Positions 43,198 to 50,418 of a DNA stretch of 64,000 bases are shown here, piece by piece. The translations under genes were made by a program, and so were the position numbers. The DNA lies in NCBI RefSeq assembly GCF_900169505.1, contig NZ_LT827021.1, positions 1,116,001-1,180,000 of the forward strand, written 5' to 3'. This DNA comes from Arabiibacter massiliensis (GTDB lineage Bacteria > Actinomycetota > Coriobacteriia > Coriobacteriales > Eggerthellaceae). Below the pieces are notes generated by a model. That model made no database searches and had not been told where the DNA came from. It saw only the letters and a program-made list of their open reading frames with translations. Positions within the stretch are counted from its first letter, which is position 1. Each line of letters begins with the position of its first letter.

Positions 43198-44091
43198 ATG
43201 GACGAGAACTTCGAGCCGCTGCTCACCACCCGCGACTGGAACGAGGAGTGGAAGCGCCTCCAGCGCGCCCGCCGCCGCCCCGACGACGCGTCGTACTGGG
43301 ACAAGCGCGCACGCACGTTCACCACCAAGGACGCGCCGAACCCCTACGTGGAGCGGTTCCTGGAGCTGGCGGCCATCCGCCCCGGCGAGACGGTGTTCGA
43401 CATGGGCTGCGGCACGGGGGCGCTGTCCATCCCGCTGGGGCTCGCCGGCCACAAGGTGGTGGCGGCCGACTTCTCGCAGGGCATGCTCGACCGGCTGCGG
43501 GAGGACCTGGACGCCTACGGCGTGACCACCGTGTTCCCCAAGCTTATGAGCTGGGAGGACGACTGGCCCGCCCTCGGCGTGCGCCCGGGGATGGTCGATG
43601 TGTGCGTGGCTTCGCGCTCGGTGGCCACGGCCGATATGAGGGATTCGCTTCTGCGCCTGACCGACGTGGCGCGCCGCCGCGTGTGCGCGACGCTGGCCAC
43701 CGGGGCCTCGCCGCGCACCGACGAGCGGGTGCTCGCCGCCATCGGCCTCAAGAGCGTGCTCGGCCACGACTACCTCTACGCCCTCAACATCCTGGCGAAC
43801 GAGGGCCTGCGCCCGGAGCTCGCCTACATCGACTCCACGCGCGCCGACACGTTCGACACCGCCGAGGAGGCCTACGAGGCGTTCGCGCGCATGGCCGAGG
43901 ACTCCTGCGGCGCGACGACGCCCGCGCCCGCGATGGCCGCCGCCCTCGGGCGGCTGCGCGAATGGCTGGACGCGAACCTCATGGAGAACGAGCGCGCCGG
44001 CGAGCCCGACAAGAAGGGCGTGCCCGAGAAGCGCCTACGCCTACGCGAGCCCCGCACCGTCACCTGGGCCTTCCTCGCTTGGGACAAGTAA
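43198..44091 (+). CDS. Class I SAM-dependent methyltransferase
   Basis: The 297-residue protein shows YWDKRARTFTTKD, then motif I VFDMGCGTGALSIPL near residue 70, VVAADFSQGMLDRL, and a later ASRSVATADMRDSLLRL region. These are typical of small-molecule methyltransferases of the UbiE/tocopherol type. ATG 43198 is in good position after a GC-rich leader. It is a lone plus-strand gene, divergent from thyX, and its stop codon overlaps the palindrome at 44090-44130. The substrate is unknown. Confidence 0.85.
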   Translation: MDENFEPLLTTRDWNEEWKRLQRARRRPDDASYWDKRARTFTTKDAPNPYVERFLELAAIRPGETVFDMGCGTGALSIPLGLAGHKVVAADFSQGMLDRLREDLDAYGVTTVFPKLMSWEDDWPALGVRPGMVDVCVASRSVATADMRDSLLRLTDVARRRVCATLATGASPRTDERVLAAIGLKSVLGHDYLYALNILANEGLRPELAYIDSTRADTFDTAEEAYEAFARMAEDSCGATTPAPAMAAALGRLREWLDANLMENERAGEPDKKGVPEKRLRLREPRTVTWAFLAWDK

Positions 44092-44130
44092 AATGGCATA
44101 AAAGGGGACAGTCCCCTTTTATGCCATTTT
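44090..44130. repeat. Large palindrome (20-bp arms) between convergent genes
   Basis: AAAATGGCATAAAAGGGGAC and its exact complement flank a single central base. It ends 4 bases before the rubredoxin gene stop codon, so it can terminate both convergent genes. Its AAAAGGGG/CCCCTTTT centre is shared with 13358-13388. Confidence 0.75.
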
Positions 44131-44134
44131 CGCA

Positions 44135-44809
44135 CTACAGCTCGACGCGCTCGAACATGTCCTTGCCCACGCCGCAGACGGGGCAGATGAAGTCGTCGGG
44201 CAGCTCGTCGACGTACTCGATATGGCCGCACACCGTGCAGCGCCAGCCCACCTTCGGCTTGGGCGCGTCGCCGGCAGCGGCGGGCGCCGGCGCGTCGGGC
44301 GCATCGGGCAGGAAGCTCGAGGCCTTCGGCGGGGTCTTGCCGCCTTTCACCTGGTGGTAGTAGGCGTAGGTCATCGGCTCGCCGGGGCACAGCTTCTCGG
44401 CCTCCTCCACCTCGCCGACGTAGAGGATATGCGTGCCCAGGTTCACCGCCTGCACGACGCGCACGGAGAAGCGTGCGACGCACTGCTCGGCCACGTAGGG
44501 CACGCCCGCCGCGTCGAGGCCCGTCTCGCACGAGGCGAACTTGTCCACGTCGGTGCTGCAATGGAAGCCGAACGTGCCGATGAGCTCCATCGTGGCGTCC
44601 TTGGCCAGGCACGACACGGTGAAGCGCCCGGAGTCCAGGATGACGTCGGTGGTGGCGTTCTCCTTGTTCAGCGCCACGCTCACCTGCAGCGGCGAGGACG
44701 TGACCTGCTGGAACGTGTTGGCGACGCAGGCAGCCTTGCGCTCGCCGTCCGTCGCGCCGATAAGGTAGAGCCCGTAGCTCAGATTGAAGAACGCGGTCTG
44801 ATCGATCAT
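44135..44809 (-). CDS. Flavin reductase-rubredoxin fusion (high-molecular-weight rubredoxin)
   Basis: Residues 1-155 are a flavin reductase-like FMN domain ([50 protein letters not shown]). After a Pro/Ala linker, residues 178-224 are a rubredoxin with iron ligands CTVCG and CPVCG. In anaerobes such Hrb proteins pass electrons from NAD(P)H to oxygen- or NO-reducing flavodiiron proteins. A Fur-like box overlaps its promoter. ATG 44809 follows GGGGAAAGG. Confidence 0.92.
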   Translation of the reverse strand: MIDQTAFFNLSYGLYLIGATDGERKAACVANTFQQVTSSPLQVSVALNKENATTDVILDSGRFTVSCLAKDATMELIGTFGFHCSTDVDKFASCETGLDAAGVPYVAEQCVARFSVRVVQAVNLGTHILYVGEVEEAEKLCPGEPMTYAYYHQVKGGKTPPKASSFLPDAPDAPAPAAAGDAPKPKVGWRCTVCGHIEYVDELPDDFICPVCGVGKDMFERVEL

Positions 44810-44835
44810 GGTGCACCTTTCCCCAGCTCTCGATT

Positions 44836-44864
44836 TCACTATCCGTAATGATAATCATTATCAA
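44836..44864 (-). promoter_or_regulatory. Promoter with Fur-like box upstream of the rubredoxin fusion
   Basis: TAATGATAATCATTATCA (44846-44863) closely matches the Fur box (GATAATGATAATCATTATC). On the minus strand it sits between TTGATA (44859-44864) and TAGTGA (44836-44841), spaced 17 bases, so a bound regulator would block the promoter. It may also act on the divergent metal-uptake locus. Confidence 0.75.
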
Positions 44865-44907
44865 TAAGGAATGCAAGCGCCGTGCGGAAACGGCCGGCGG
44901 ACGGCGC

Positions 44908-45552
44908 TCAGACGGGCAGCCCGAGCGCCTCCCGCACGCGCGTGCGCGCCTCCTCGCCCGGCGCGAGCTCCTCCGCGCCGCCCCATGCGGCCCCGAAGCG
45001 CTCGCGGGCGCGCGGGCACAGCCAATCACGCACGACGGCGAGCGCATGCGGGAAGCGCTCCGTCGGCCCCGCCGCCAGAAGGGCCGTCGCCGAGGCCAGG
45101 CCGCCGTCGCGCTCCAGCTCGAGCCGCCCCAGCTCGTCCACCACCAGAAGGCCCGGCCCTGCGCCCGATGTTTCACGTGAAACATCTGTTTGCGCAAACG
45201 TTTGTTTCACGTGAAACATCGCCTCCGCAAGCGCGTCGAAATGCGCGTTCACCCGCGCAAGGGCGTCGTCGGAGATATGCCAGGCCAGCTGGGCGGCGGC
45301 GCTCTGGCTGGCGGGATCGAACGCCCCCTCCGCAAGCGCCAGATCGCGCCGCCGTGCGAACGCGACGCGCTCGCCTCCCGGCAGCAGCACGTTGTCGATG
45401 CCGAGCTTCTCGAGCCGCCCCTCCCCCTCGCGCCACACGCCGGGCGCGAGCACGCCGGCCACCTCGACGCCCGCCTCCGCGAGCTCCGCCGCCAGGCCCT
45501 CGAGCCAGCGCGTCTTGCCCACCTGCACATCGCCCGTTAGCAGGAACAGCAT
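44908..45552 (-). CDS. P-loop NTPase (nucleoside-triphosphatase-like), carrying two parS sites in frame
   Basis: The 214-residue protein begins FLLTGDVQVGKTRWLEGLAAEL (P-loop) and has AGVLAPGVW and LLVVDELGRLELERDGG (Walker B), as in small THEP1/DUF2478-like NTPases. A stretch near residues 120-140 (MFHVKQTFAQTDVSRETS) is encoded by two ParB sites and looks inserted. ATG 45552 is chosen for the GGAGG ribosome binding site; ATG 45567 has its site too near. It is divergent from the DUF364 gene and metal transporter, suggesting a role in metal or cofactor handling. Confidence 0.75.
   Translation of the reverse strand: MLFLLTGDVQVGKTRWLEGLAAELAEAGVEVAGVLAPGVWREGEGRLEKLGIDNVLLPGGERVAFARRRDLALAEGAFDPASQSAAAQLAWHISDDALARVNAHFDALAEAMFHVKQTFAQTDVSRETSGAGPGLLVVDELGRLELERDGGLASATALLAAGPTERFPHALAVVRDWLCPRARERFGAAWGGAEELAPGEEARTRVREALGLPV
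45169..45184. other. parS site 1 (ParB-binding)
   Basis: TGTTTCACGTGAAACA, an exact match to the chromosomal parS consensus recognised by ParB/Spo0J, lies inside the NTPase gene. Confidence 0.88.
45203..45218. other. parS site 2 (ParB-binding)
   Basis: A second exact TGTTTCACGTGAAACA lies 18 bases after site 1. Between them is another palindrome, GTTTGCGCAAAC (45188-45199). Confidence 0.88.
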
Positions 45553-45572
45553 CTCCGCCCTCCGCATTCTCC

Positions 45573-45601
45573 TTGCTCAATTATCCTCAAACGCATAGTA
45601 T
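45573..45601 (+). promoter_or_regulatory. Promoter of the DUF364 gene
   Basis: TTGCTC (45573-45578) and TAGTAT (45596-45601) have a 17-base spacer, 38 bases before the start codon. Confidence 0.45.
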
Positions 45602-45639
45602 ACTCTTCCGAAGATAAATCATCGGCAGAAAGGGCCGCC

Positions 45640-46443
45640 ATGGACCGCCAGAACCCCGACTCCTCCCCGTGGGAGCTCTATGACCGCCTCATCGACAGCA
45701 TACCCGAGGACGCCGTGGTGCGCGACTACTGCCTGGGCACGCATTGGTCCTACGTGGAGGCCGATTGCGGCATGGGCGTGAGCTTCACCTGCAAAGGCGG
45801 CGCCCGGCGCGCCTGCAAGCGCGACCTGCGCGGACGGCCGCTGCGCGAGACGGCCCAGCTCGCGAAGTCGTGGTGCTTCGAGGAGGCGACCCTCGGCGTG
45901 GCGGCCCTCAACGCCTTCTACGCGCGCACGGAGCTGCTCGACCCCCTGGGCGCCGCCTACGACGAGCCGGTGGAGCTGCCCGACGGCACCGTGCGGAAGA
46001 TGGACGCCTTCGAGCTCTACCGCCCGCGCATCGAGGCCGCAGGCGGCGCCCAGGTCGTGGTGGTCGGCCACTTCCCCCGCGTCGAGCGCATCGCCGAGTA
46101 CGCCCGCCTCACCGTGCTCGAGCGCAACTGCTCAAGCGAGCTCGACACGCCCGATCCCGCCTGCGAGTACGTGCTGCCAAGCGCCGACTTCGCCTTCATG
46201 ACGGGCGTCACGCTCATCAACAAGACCGCGCCGCGCCTGCTCGATCTCGCGCGGAACGCGCATGTCGTCATGGTGGGCCCGAGCGTGGTCATGTCGCCCG
46301 TCCTGTTCGAGCGGGGCGCCGAGGCGCTCGCCGGCAGCGTGGTGGCCGACCCGGAGAAGGCCCGCTTCGCCGTGAAGACCGGCGCAGGACGGTTCTTCGG
46401 CGAAGCGCTGCAGATGGCCATGCTGAAGCGTTCCGGCACCTGA
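45640..46443 (+). CDS. DUF4213/DUF364 protein of a metal-uptake locus
   Basis: The 267-residue protein has an N-terminal DUF4213-like part (VRDYCLGTHWSYVEAD, TAQLAKSWCFEEATLGVAALNAFY). The C-terminal DUF364 domain has VVVVGHFPRVERI, LTVLERN, LPSADFAFMTGVTLINKT and VVMVGPSVVMSPVLFERG. Such proteins occur next to metal or metallophore transporters and are proposed to act in heavy-metal cofactor handling. Here a FecCD-type transporter follows 200 bases downstream. ATG 45640 follows AGAAAGG. Confidence 0.85.
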   Translation: MDRQNPDSSPWELYDRLIDSIPEDAVVRDYCLGTHWSYVEADCGMGVSFTCKGGARRACKRDLRGRPLRETAQLAKSWCFEEATLGVAALNAFYARTELLDPLGAAYDEPVELPDGTVRKMDAFELYRPRIEAAGGAQVVVVGHFPRVERIAEYARLTVLERNCSSELDTPDPACEYVLPSADFAFMTGVTLINKTAPRLLDLARNAHVVMVGPSVVMSPVLFERGAEALAGSVVADPEKARFAVKTGAGRFFGEALQMAMLKRSGT

Positions 46444-46464
46444 CCCGCTCCGCGAAGGTCCCGA

Positions 46465-46480
46465 TGCTTCACGTGAAACA
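46465..46480. other. parS site 3 (one mismatch)
   Basis: TGCTTCACGTGAAACA differs from the parS consensus only at the third base. It lies just after the DUF364 gene. Confidence 0.72.
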
Positions 46481-46499
46481 TCCGTGCTAGAACCCCCGA

Positions 46500-46515
46500 T
46501 GTTTCACGTGAAACA
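46500..46515. other. parS site 4 (ParB-binding)
   Basis: An exact TGTTTCACGTGAAACA lies in the intergenic region upstream of the FecCD-type permease gene. Confidence 0.88.
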
Positions 46516-46580
46516 ATGGCACGCCGAGACCTCGCGCGCTTCACGCCCCACTCCTTTCGCGCCCTTTTAATTATTTTCGA

Positions 46581-46609
46581 TTGATAATATTCTGATTTTG
46601 GGATATATT
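46581..46609 (+). promoter_or_regulatory. Promoter of the FecCD-type transporter operon
   Basis: TTGATA (46581-46586) and TATATT (46604-46609) have a 17-base spacer in an AT-rich island; the start codon is 43 bases downstream. The spacer GATAATATTC-like sequence could be a weak metal-regulator site. Confidence 0.55.
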
Positions 46610-46651
46610 TGCCCTACATTATCCTTGAATGAGTATCAAGGGGGAGCGGCG

Positions 46652-47722
46652 GTGGAAGCGACAACCGACAGGCTCGACGACCGGAGTGCCGCCGCGCGCT
46701 GCGCATCCCGGCGCGCCAGCCGGCGCGGCGCCGCCATCATCGTAGCGCTCGTTGCGCTCATGGTGCTGGCCGTGCTGGCCTCGCTCATGCTGGGACGCTT
46801 CCCCATCTCCCCCGCCGAGGCCGCGGGCATGCTGGGAAGCCTCGCCTTCCCCATCGACCCGTTCTGGACCGACCAGCAGGCCACCCTGTTCTTCCAGGTG
46901 CGCCTGCCGCGCATCGCGCTCGCGCTCATGGTGGGCTGCAGCCTGGCCGCCGCGGGCGCCGCCTACCAGGGCACCTTCCAGAACCCGCTCGTCTCCCCCG
47001 ACATCCTGGGCGCAAGCCAGGGCGCGGCCTTCGGCGCCGCGTGCGCCATCCTTCTGGGACTCGGCGCCTTCGGCGTGTCCGTCTCCGCGTTCGCCTGGTC
47101 CATCGGCGCGGTGCTGCTGGTGCTTTTGGTGGGCAGCCGCGCGAAGGGGAACCACCTGCTCATCGTGGTGCTGGCGGGCGTCATGGTGAGCTCGCTCTTC
47201 CAGGCGGGCGTGTCGTTCACCAAGCTCATCGCCGACCCCACCGACCAGCTGGCCGCCATCACCTACTGGCTCATGGGCAGCCTCACCGGCGCGAAGCCCT
47301 CCGACCTGGCCATGGCGGCGGGCCCCATGGCCGCGGGGCTCGCGGTGCTGTTCGCGCTGCGCTGGCGCATCAACGTGCTCACCATGGGCGACGACGAGGC
47401 CTCCACCATGGGCGTGAACGCCCGGCGCGTGCGCATGATCGTCATCCTCGCGGCCACGCTCATCACCGCGGCCAGCGTGGCGGTTTCGGGCATGATAGGC
47501 TGGGTGGGCCTGGTCATCCCCCACTTCGCGCGCATGATCATCGGCTGCGACTACCGCCGGCTCCTGCCCGCCAGCATGCTCATGGGCGCCATCTTCCTAC
47601 TCGTGGTGGACGACGTGGCGCGCCTGGCGGCCACCGCCGAGATACCCATCGGCATCCTCACCGCGTTCGTGGGCGCGCCGTTCTTCCTGTACCTTATCAC
47701 GCGGAAGAAGCAGCGCCTATGA
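46652..47722 (+). CDS. FecCD-family ABC permease (iron-siderophore/cobalamin type)
   Basis: The 356-residue permease has about nine or ten spans. Family markers are FFQVRLPRIALALMVGCSLAAAGAAYQGTFQNPLVSPDILG near residues 80-120, TYWLMGSLTGA near 208 and SGMIGWVGLVIPHFARMIIGCDYRRLLP near 285. The GTG at 46652 is preferred because AAGGGGGAG lies 5 bases in front; an upstream ATG at 46598 would be in the promoter. It is co-transcribed with the ATPase (ATGA overlap) and binding protein. Confidence 0.93.
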   Translation: MEATTDRLDDRSAAARCASRRASRRGAAIIVALVALMVLAVLASLMLGRFPISPAEAAGMLGSLAFPIDPFWTDQQATLFFQVRLPRIALALMVGCSLAAAGAAYQGTFQNPLVSPDILGASQGAAFGAACAILLGLGAFGVSVSAFAWSIGAVLLVLLVGSRAKGNHLLIVVLAGVMVSSLFQAGVSFTKLIADPTDQLAAITYWLMGSLTGAKPSDLAMAAGPMAAGLAVLFALRWRINVLTMGDDEASTMGVNARRVRMIVILAATLITAASVAVSGMIGWVGLVIPHFARMIIGCDYRRLLPASMLMGAIFLLVVDDVARLAATAEIPIGILTAFVGAPFFLYLITRKKQRL

Positions 47723-48501
47723 GCATCGACGTCGAGCACCTCACGTTCTCCTACGGCAGCCACCGCGTGCTGGACGACGTGAGCTTCCACATCCCCGACA
47801 ACACGCTGGTGAACGTGCTGGGCCCCAACGGCGTGGGCAAGTCCACCCTGTTCCGCTGCATCCTGTGCCTGAACGGCGGCTGGAAGGGCAGCATCCGCGT
47901 GAACGGCAGGGACCTGCGCACGCTCTCCATCCGCGACCGCTCGCGCGAGATCGCCTACATCCCGCAGTCGCATTCCTCCACCTACGACTACGACGCGCTC
48001 GACGTGGTGCTGATGAGCGCGGGCGGGCGCGTGGGGCTGTTCGGCGCGCCCAAGCGCTCGCACGTCGAAGCGGCCTGGGAGGCGCTCGAGCGCGTGGGCG
48101 TCGCGCATCTGGGGCACCGTCCCTACACCCGGATATCCGGCGGCGAGCAGCAGCTGGTGCTCATCGCGCGCGCCCTGGCGCAGAACGCCCGCACCATCAT
48201 CATGGACGAGCCCACGAGCGCGCTCGATTACGGCAACACCGTGCGCGTGCTCTCCACCGTGCGACAGCTGGCGCGCGAGGGCATGAGCATCATCCAGTCT
48301 ACGCACCAGCCCGACCAGGCGTTCCTCTACGCCGACCAGACGCTCGTGCTCAACGACGGCCGCGTCCACGCGTTCGGCGACCCCAAGGACGTCATCACCA
48401 AGGAGCTGGTGAGCACCATCTACGACGTGGACGTGGAGGTCAATTCCCTATACGGCGACAAGGTGCGCGTGTGCGTGCCCGTGCGCGAGATCAAGCGATA
48501 G
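47719..48501 (+). CDS. FecE/BtuD-family ABC ATP-binding protein
   Basis: The 260-residue ATPase has Walker A GPNGVGKSTLFRCIL near residue 34, IAYIPQSHSSTYDYDALDVVLM (Q-loop), signature ISGGEQQLVLIARALAQN near 138, Walker B IIMDEPTSALDYGN and H-loop STHQPD. It starts inside the permease stop (ATGA) and is followed after 34 bases by the binding-protein gene. It powers uptake of a siderophore, haem, cobalamin or similar chelate. Confidence 0.94.
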   Translation: MSIDVEHLTFSYGSHRVLDDVSFHIPDNTLVNVLGPNGVGKSTLFRCILCLNGGWKGSIRVNGRDLRTLSIRDRSREIAYIPQSHSSTYDYDALDVVLMSAGGRVGLFGAPKRSHVEAAWEALERVGVAHLGHRPYTRISGGEQQLVLIARALAQNARTIIMDEPTSALDYGNTVRVLSTVRQLAREGMSIIQSTHQPDQAFLYADQTLVLNDGRVHAFGDPKDVITKELVSTIYDVDVEVNSLYGDKVRVCVPVREIKR

Positions 48502-48535
48502 GGCCCAAAAGGGCCAAAAGAGGAAGGAAGGTTCC

Positions 48536-49684
48536 ATGGGAGGGAAGATGAGCACGAGAAAGGCCTGGTCGTTGCGTTTGGCGGCGTGCGCGGCATGCCT
48601 GGGGCTGGCGTTCGCGCTGGGCGGCTGCGCGCAGAGCCAGCCGCAGCAGGACGCCGCCCCCGCCGGCGACGGCGCCGCCCAGGCCGAGCAGCCGGCCGCG
48701 AGCGAGACCCGCACGTTCACGGATTCGGCGGGCCGCACCGTGGAGGTGCCCGCGCAGATAGACAGGATCGCCCCCGCCGGCCACACCGCCACCCAGATCC
48801 TACTCACCATGGCGCCCGAGAAGATGGTGACCATCTCCACCGAGCTCACCGACGACCAGGCGAAGTACCTGGGCGCCGACTACGCCAACCTGCCCGTGAC
48901 GGGCGCGGCGTTCGGCTCGAAGGGCGACCTGAACAAGGAGGCCGTGGCCGCCTCCGGCGCACAGATACTCATCGACACCGGCGAGCTGAAGGAGGGCATC
49001 GCGGAGGACCTGGACACGCTGCAAACGCAGCTGGGCATCCCCGTGGTGATGGTGGAGACGAAGATGGAGGACTACGGAGCCGCCTACGAGAAGCTCGGCG
49101 AGCTTTTGGGCATGGAGGAGCGCGGCGCGGAGCTTTCCGACTACTGCAAGAAGGCCTACGATGAGACGGTTGCCACCATGGCGAAGATCCCCGAAAGCGA
49201 GCGCGCGCAGGTGGCGTACCTTCTGGGCGACAAGGGAACGAACACCATCGCGAAGAATTCCTACCAGGGCCAGGTGGTGGACCTCGTGGCTGACAACGTG
49301 GCCGACCTGGGCAAGGTGAGCGGCAGCGGAAGCGGCGTGGAGATAAGCTTGGAGCAGCTGGCACTCTGGAACCCGCAGGTCATCCTGTTCCAGGAGGGAA
49401 GCATCTACAGCTCCGTGGCCACGGACGCGGCTTTCGCCGACCTGGACGCCGTGAAGAACGGCCAGGTGTACGAAGTGCCGGGCACGCCATGGTGCTGGCT
49501 CAACAACCCGCCCACCGTGAACCAGGTGCTCGGCATGCAGTGGCTGCCGCGCCTTCTGTACCCCGACCAGTACAGCGACGATATGTACGACGTGACGGCA
49601 GGCTACTTCAAGACGTTCTACGGCTACGATCTCTCCGAGGCCGAGTTCCAGGAGATCGCGCCCCACGCGCGTCCGTTGGCGTAG
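48536..49684 (+). CDS. Periplasmic-type metal-chelate binding lipoprotein
   Basis: The 382-residue lipoprotein has a signal peptide with lipobox ALGGC (Cys near residue 31). A Gln/Ala-rich linker follows, then a TroA/FepB-fold domain: TRTFTDSAGRTVEVPAQIDRIAP, KEAVAASGAQILIDTGELKEG, LEQLALWNPQVILFQEG and PGTPWCWLNNPPTVNQVLGMQWL. ATG 48536 follows AAGGAAGG; ATG 48548 is an alternative. It delivers the substrate to the FecCD-type permease. Confidence 0.93.
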   Translation: MGGKMSTRKAWSLRLAACAACLGLAFALGGCAQSQPQQDAAPAGDGAAQAEQPAASETRTFTDSAGRTVEVPAQIDRIAPAGHTATQILLTMAPEKMVTISTELTDDQAKYLGADYANLPVTGAAFGSKGDLNKEAVAASGAQILIDTGELKEGIAEDLDTLQTQLGIPVVMVETKMEDYGAAYEKLGELLGMEERGAELSDYCKKAYDETVATMAKIPESERAQVAYLLGDKGTNTIAKNSYQGQVVDLVADNVADLGKVSGSGSGVEISLEQLALWNPQVILFQEGSIYSSVATDAAFADLDAVKNGQVYEVPGTPWCWLNNPPTVNQVLGMQWLPRLLYPDQYSDDMYDVTAGYFKTFYGYDLSEAEFQEIAPHARPLA

Positions 49685-49719
49685 GGCGAACGGCCCCGAA
49701 AACCGTCCCTGAACGCAGC

Positions 49720-49746
49720 GAACGCCCGGCGCGATGCCGGGCGTTC
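49720..49746. terminator. Bidirectional terminator hairpin
   Basis: GAACGCCCGGC-GCGAT-GCCGGGCGTTC lies between the convergent binding-protein and rpmE genes. No long T run follows on either side. Confidence 0.55.
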
Positions 49747-49778
49747 GTCGTTCGTGCGAGAAAAGTGCGATCCGAGGG

Positions 49779-50249
49779 CTACTCGGCGGCCGGAGCCTCC
49801 TCGACGAGGGCGTCGACGGCGGCGGCCTCCTCGGGAGTCGCCTCGGGGGCGGCTTCCTCGGCAGCGGCCTCGGCCTCGGCGGCGGCAGCCTTGGCGGCGT
49901 CGCGCTCGGCCTTCTTCGCGAACTCCTCGGCGCGCTTGGCCTTCTCGGCGGCCTTCGCCTCGCGCTCGGCCTTCTTCTTGGCCTCGGCCTCGGCGACGGC
50001 GGCGGCCTTCGCGGCCTTCTTCGCGGCCTCGCGCTCGGCCACGACGTCCTTCGCGCTGCCGAACTTGTCGGCGAAGCGCTGCACGCGCCCGCCGGTGTCG
50101 ACGAAGCGCTGCTGGCCGGTGTAGAACGGATGGCACACGTTGCAGATGTCGATCTTCAGCTCCGACTTCGTGGACATGGTGGTGAAGGTGTTGCCGCAGC
50201 TGCACTTCACCGTGCACTCCACGTACTCCGGATGAATTCCCTGTTTCAT
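49779..50249 (-). CDS. rpmE: Ribosomal protein bL31 with long C-terminal tail
   Basis: Residues 1-70 are bL31 of the zinc-binding type: [46 protein letters not shown]. Then about 85 residues of Ala/Lys/Glu sequence follow ([30 protein letters not shown]), predicted to be a long helix, ending in an acidic stretch. Ordinary bL31 is 65-90 residues. ATG 50249 is chosen to match the family N-terminus; it follows AGGAGA. Confidence 0.93.
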   Translation of the reverse strand: MKQGIHPEYVECTVKCSCGNTFTTMSTKSELKIDICNVCHPFYTGQQRFVDTGGRVQRFADKFGSAKDVVAEREAAKKAAKAAAVAEAEAKKKAEREAKAAEKAKRAEEFAKKAERDAAKAAAAEAEAAAEEAAPEATPEEAAAVDALVEEAPAAE

Positions 50250-50418
50250 TTCTGGTTCTCCTTTACGGGCCTTGGTTTCCGACCAAGGCGAAGACAAGCC
50301 TTTGCACTATAGCACAGTCCGCGTCGAAGCGAACGAGATTCCGCAGAATTTCACTGCTGCGGAAACCCGCCATGCTGGGCCTGCGCCACATCTCGCGGGC
50401 GAATGCAAGTTGCGACGG

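Noticed and set aside
40635..44360. A 1241-residue plus-strand open frame
   Set aside because: It crosses antisense NatA-like, DUF1385 and thyX genes and the methyltransferase in another frame; no motif or ribosome binding site supports it.
45100..46600. Replication origin next to the parS cluster
   Set aside because: No DnaA-box cluster, dnaA, dnaN or gidB is present; parS alone does not make an origin.
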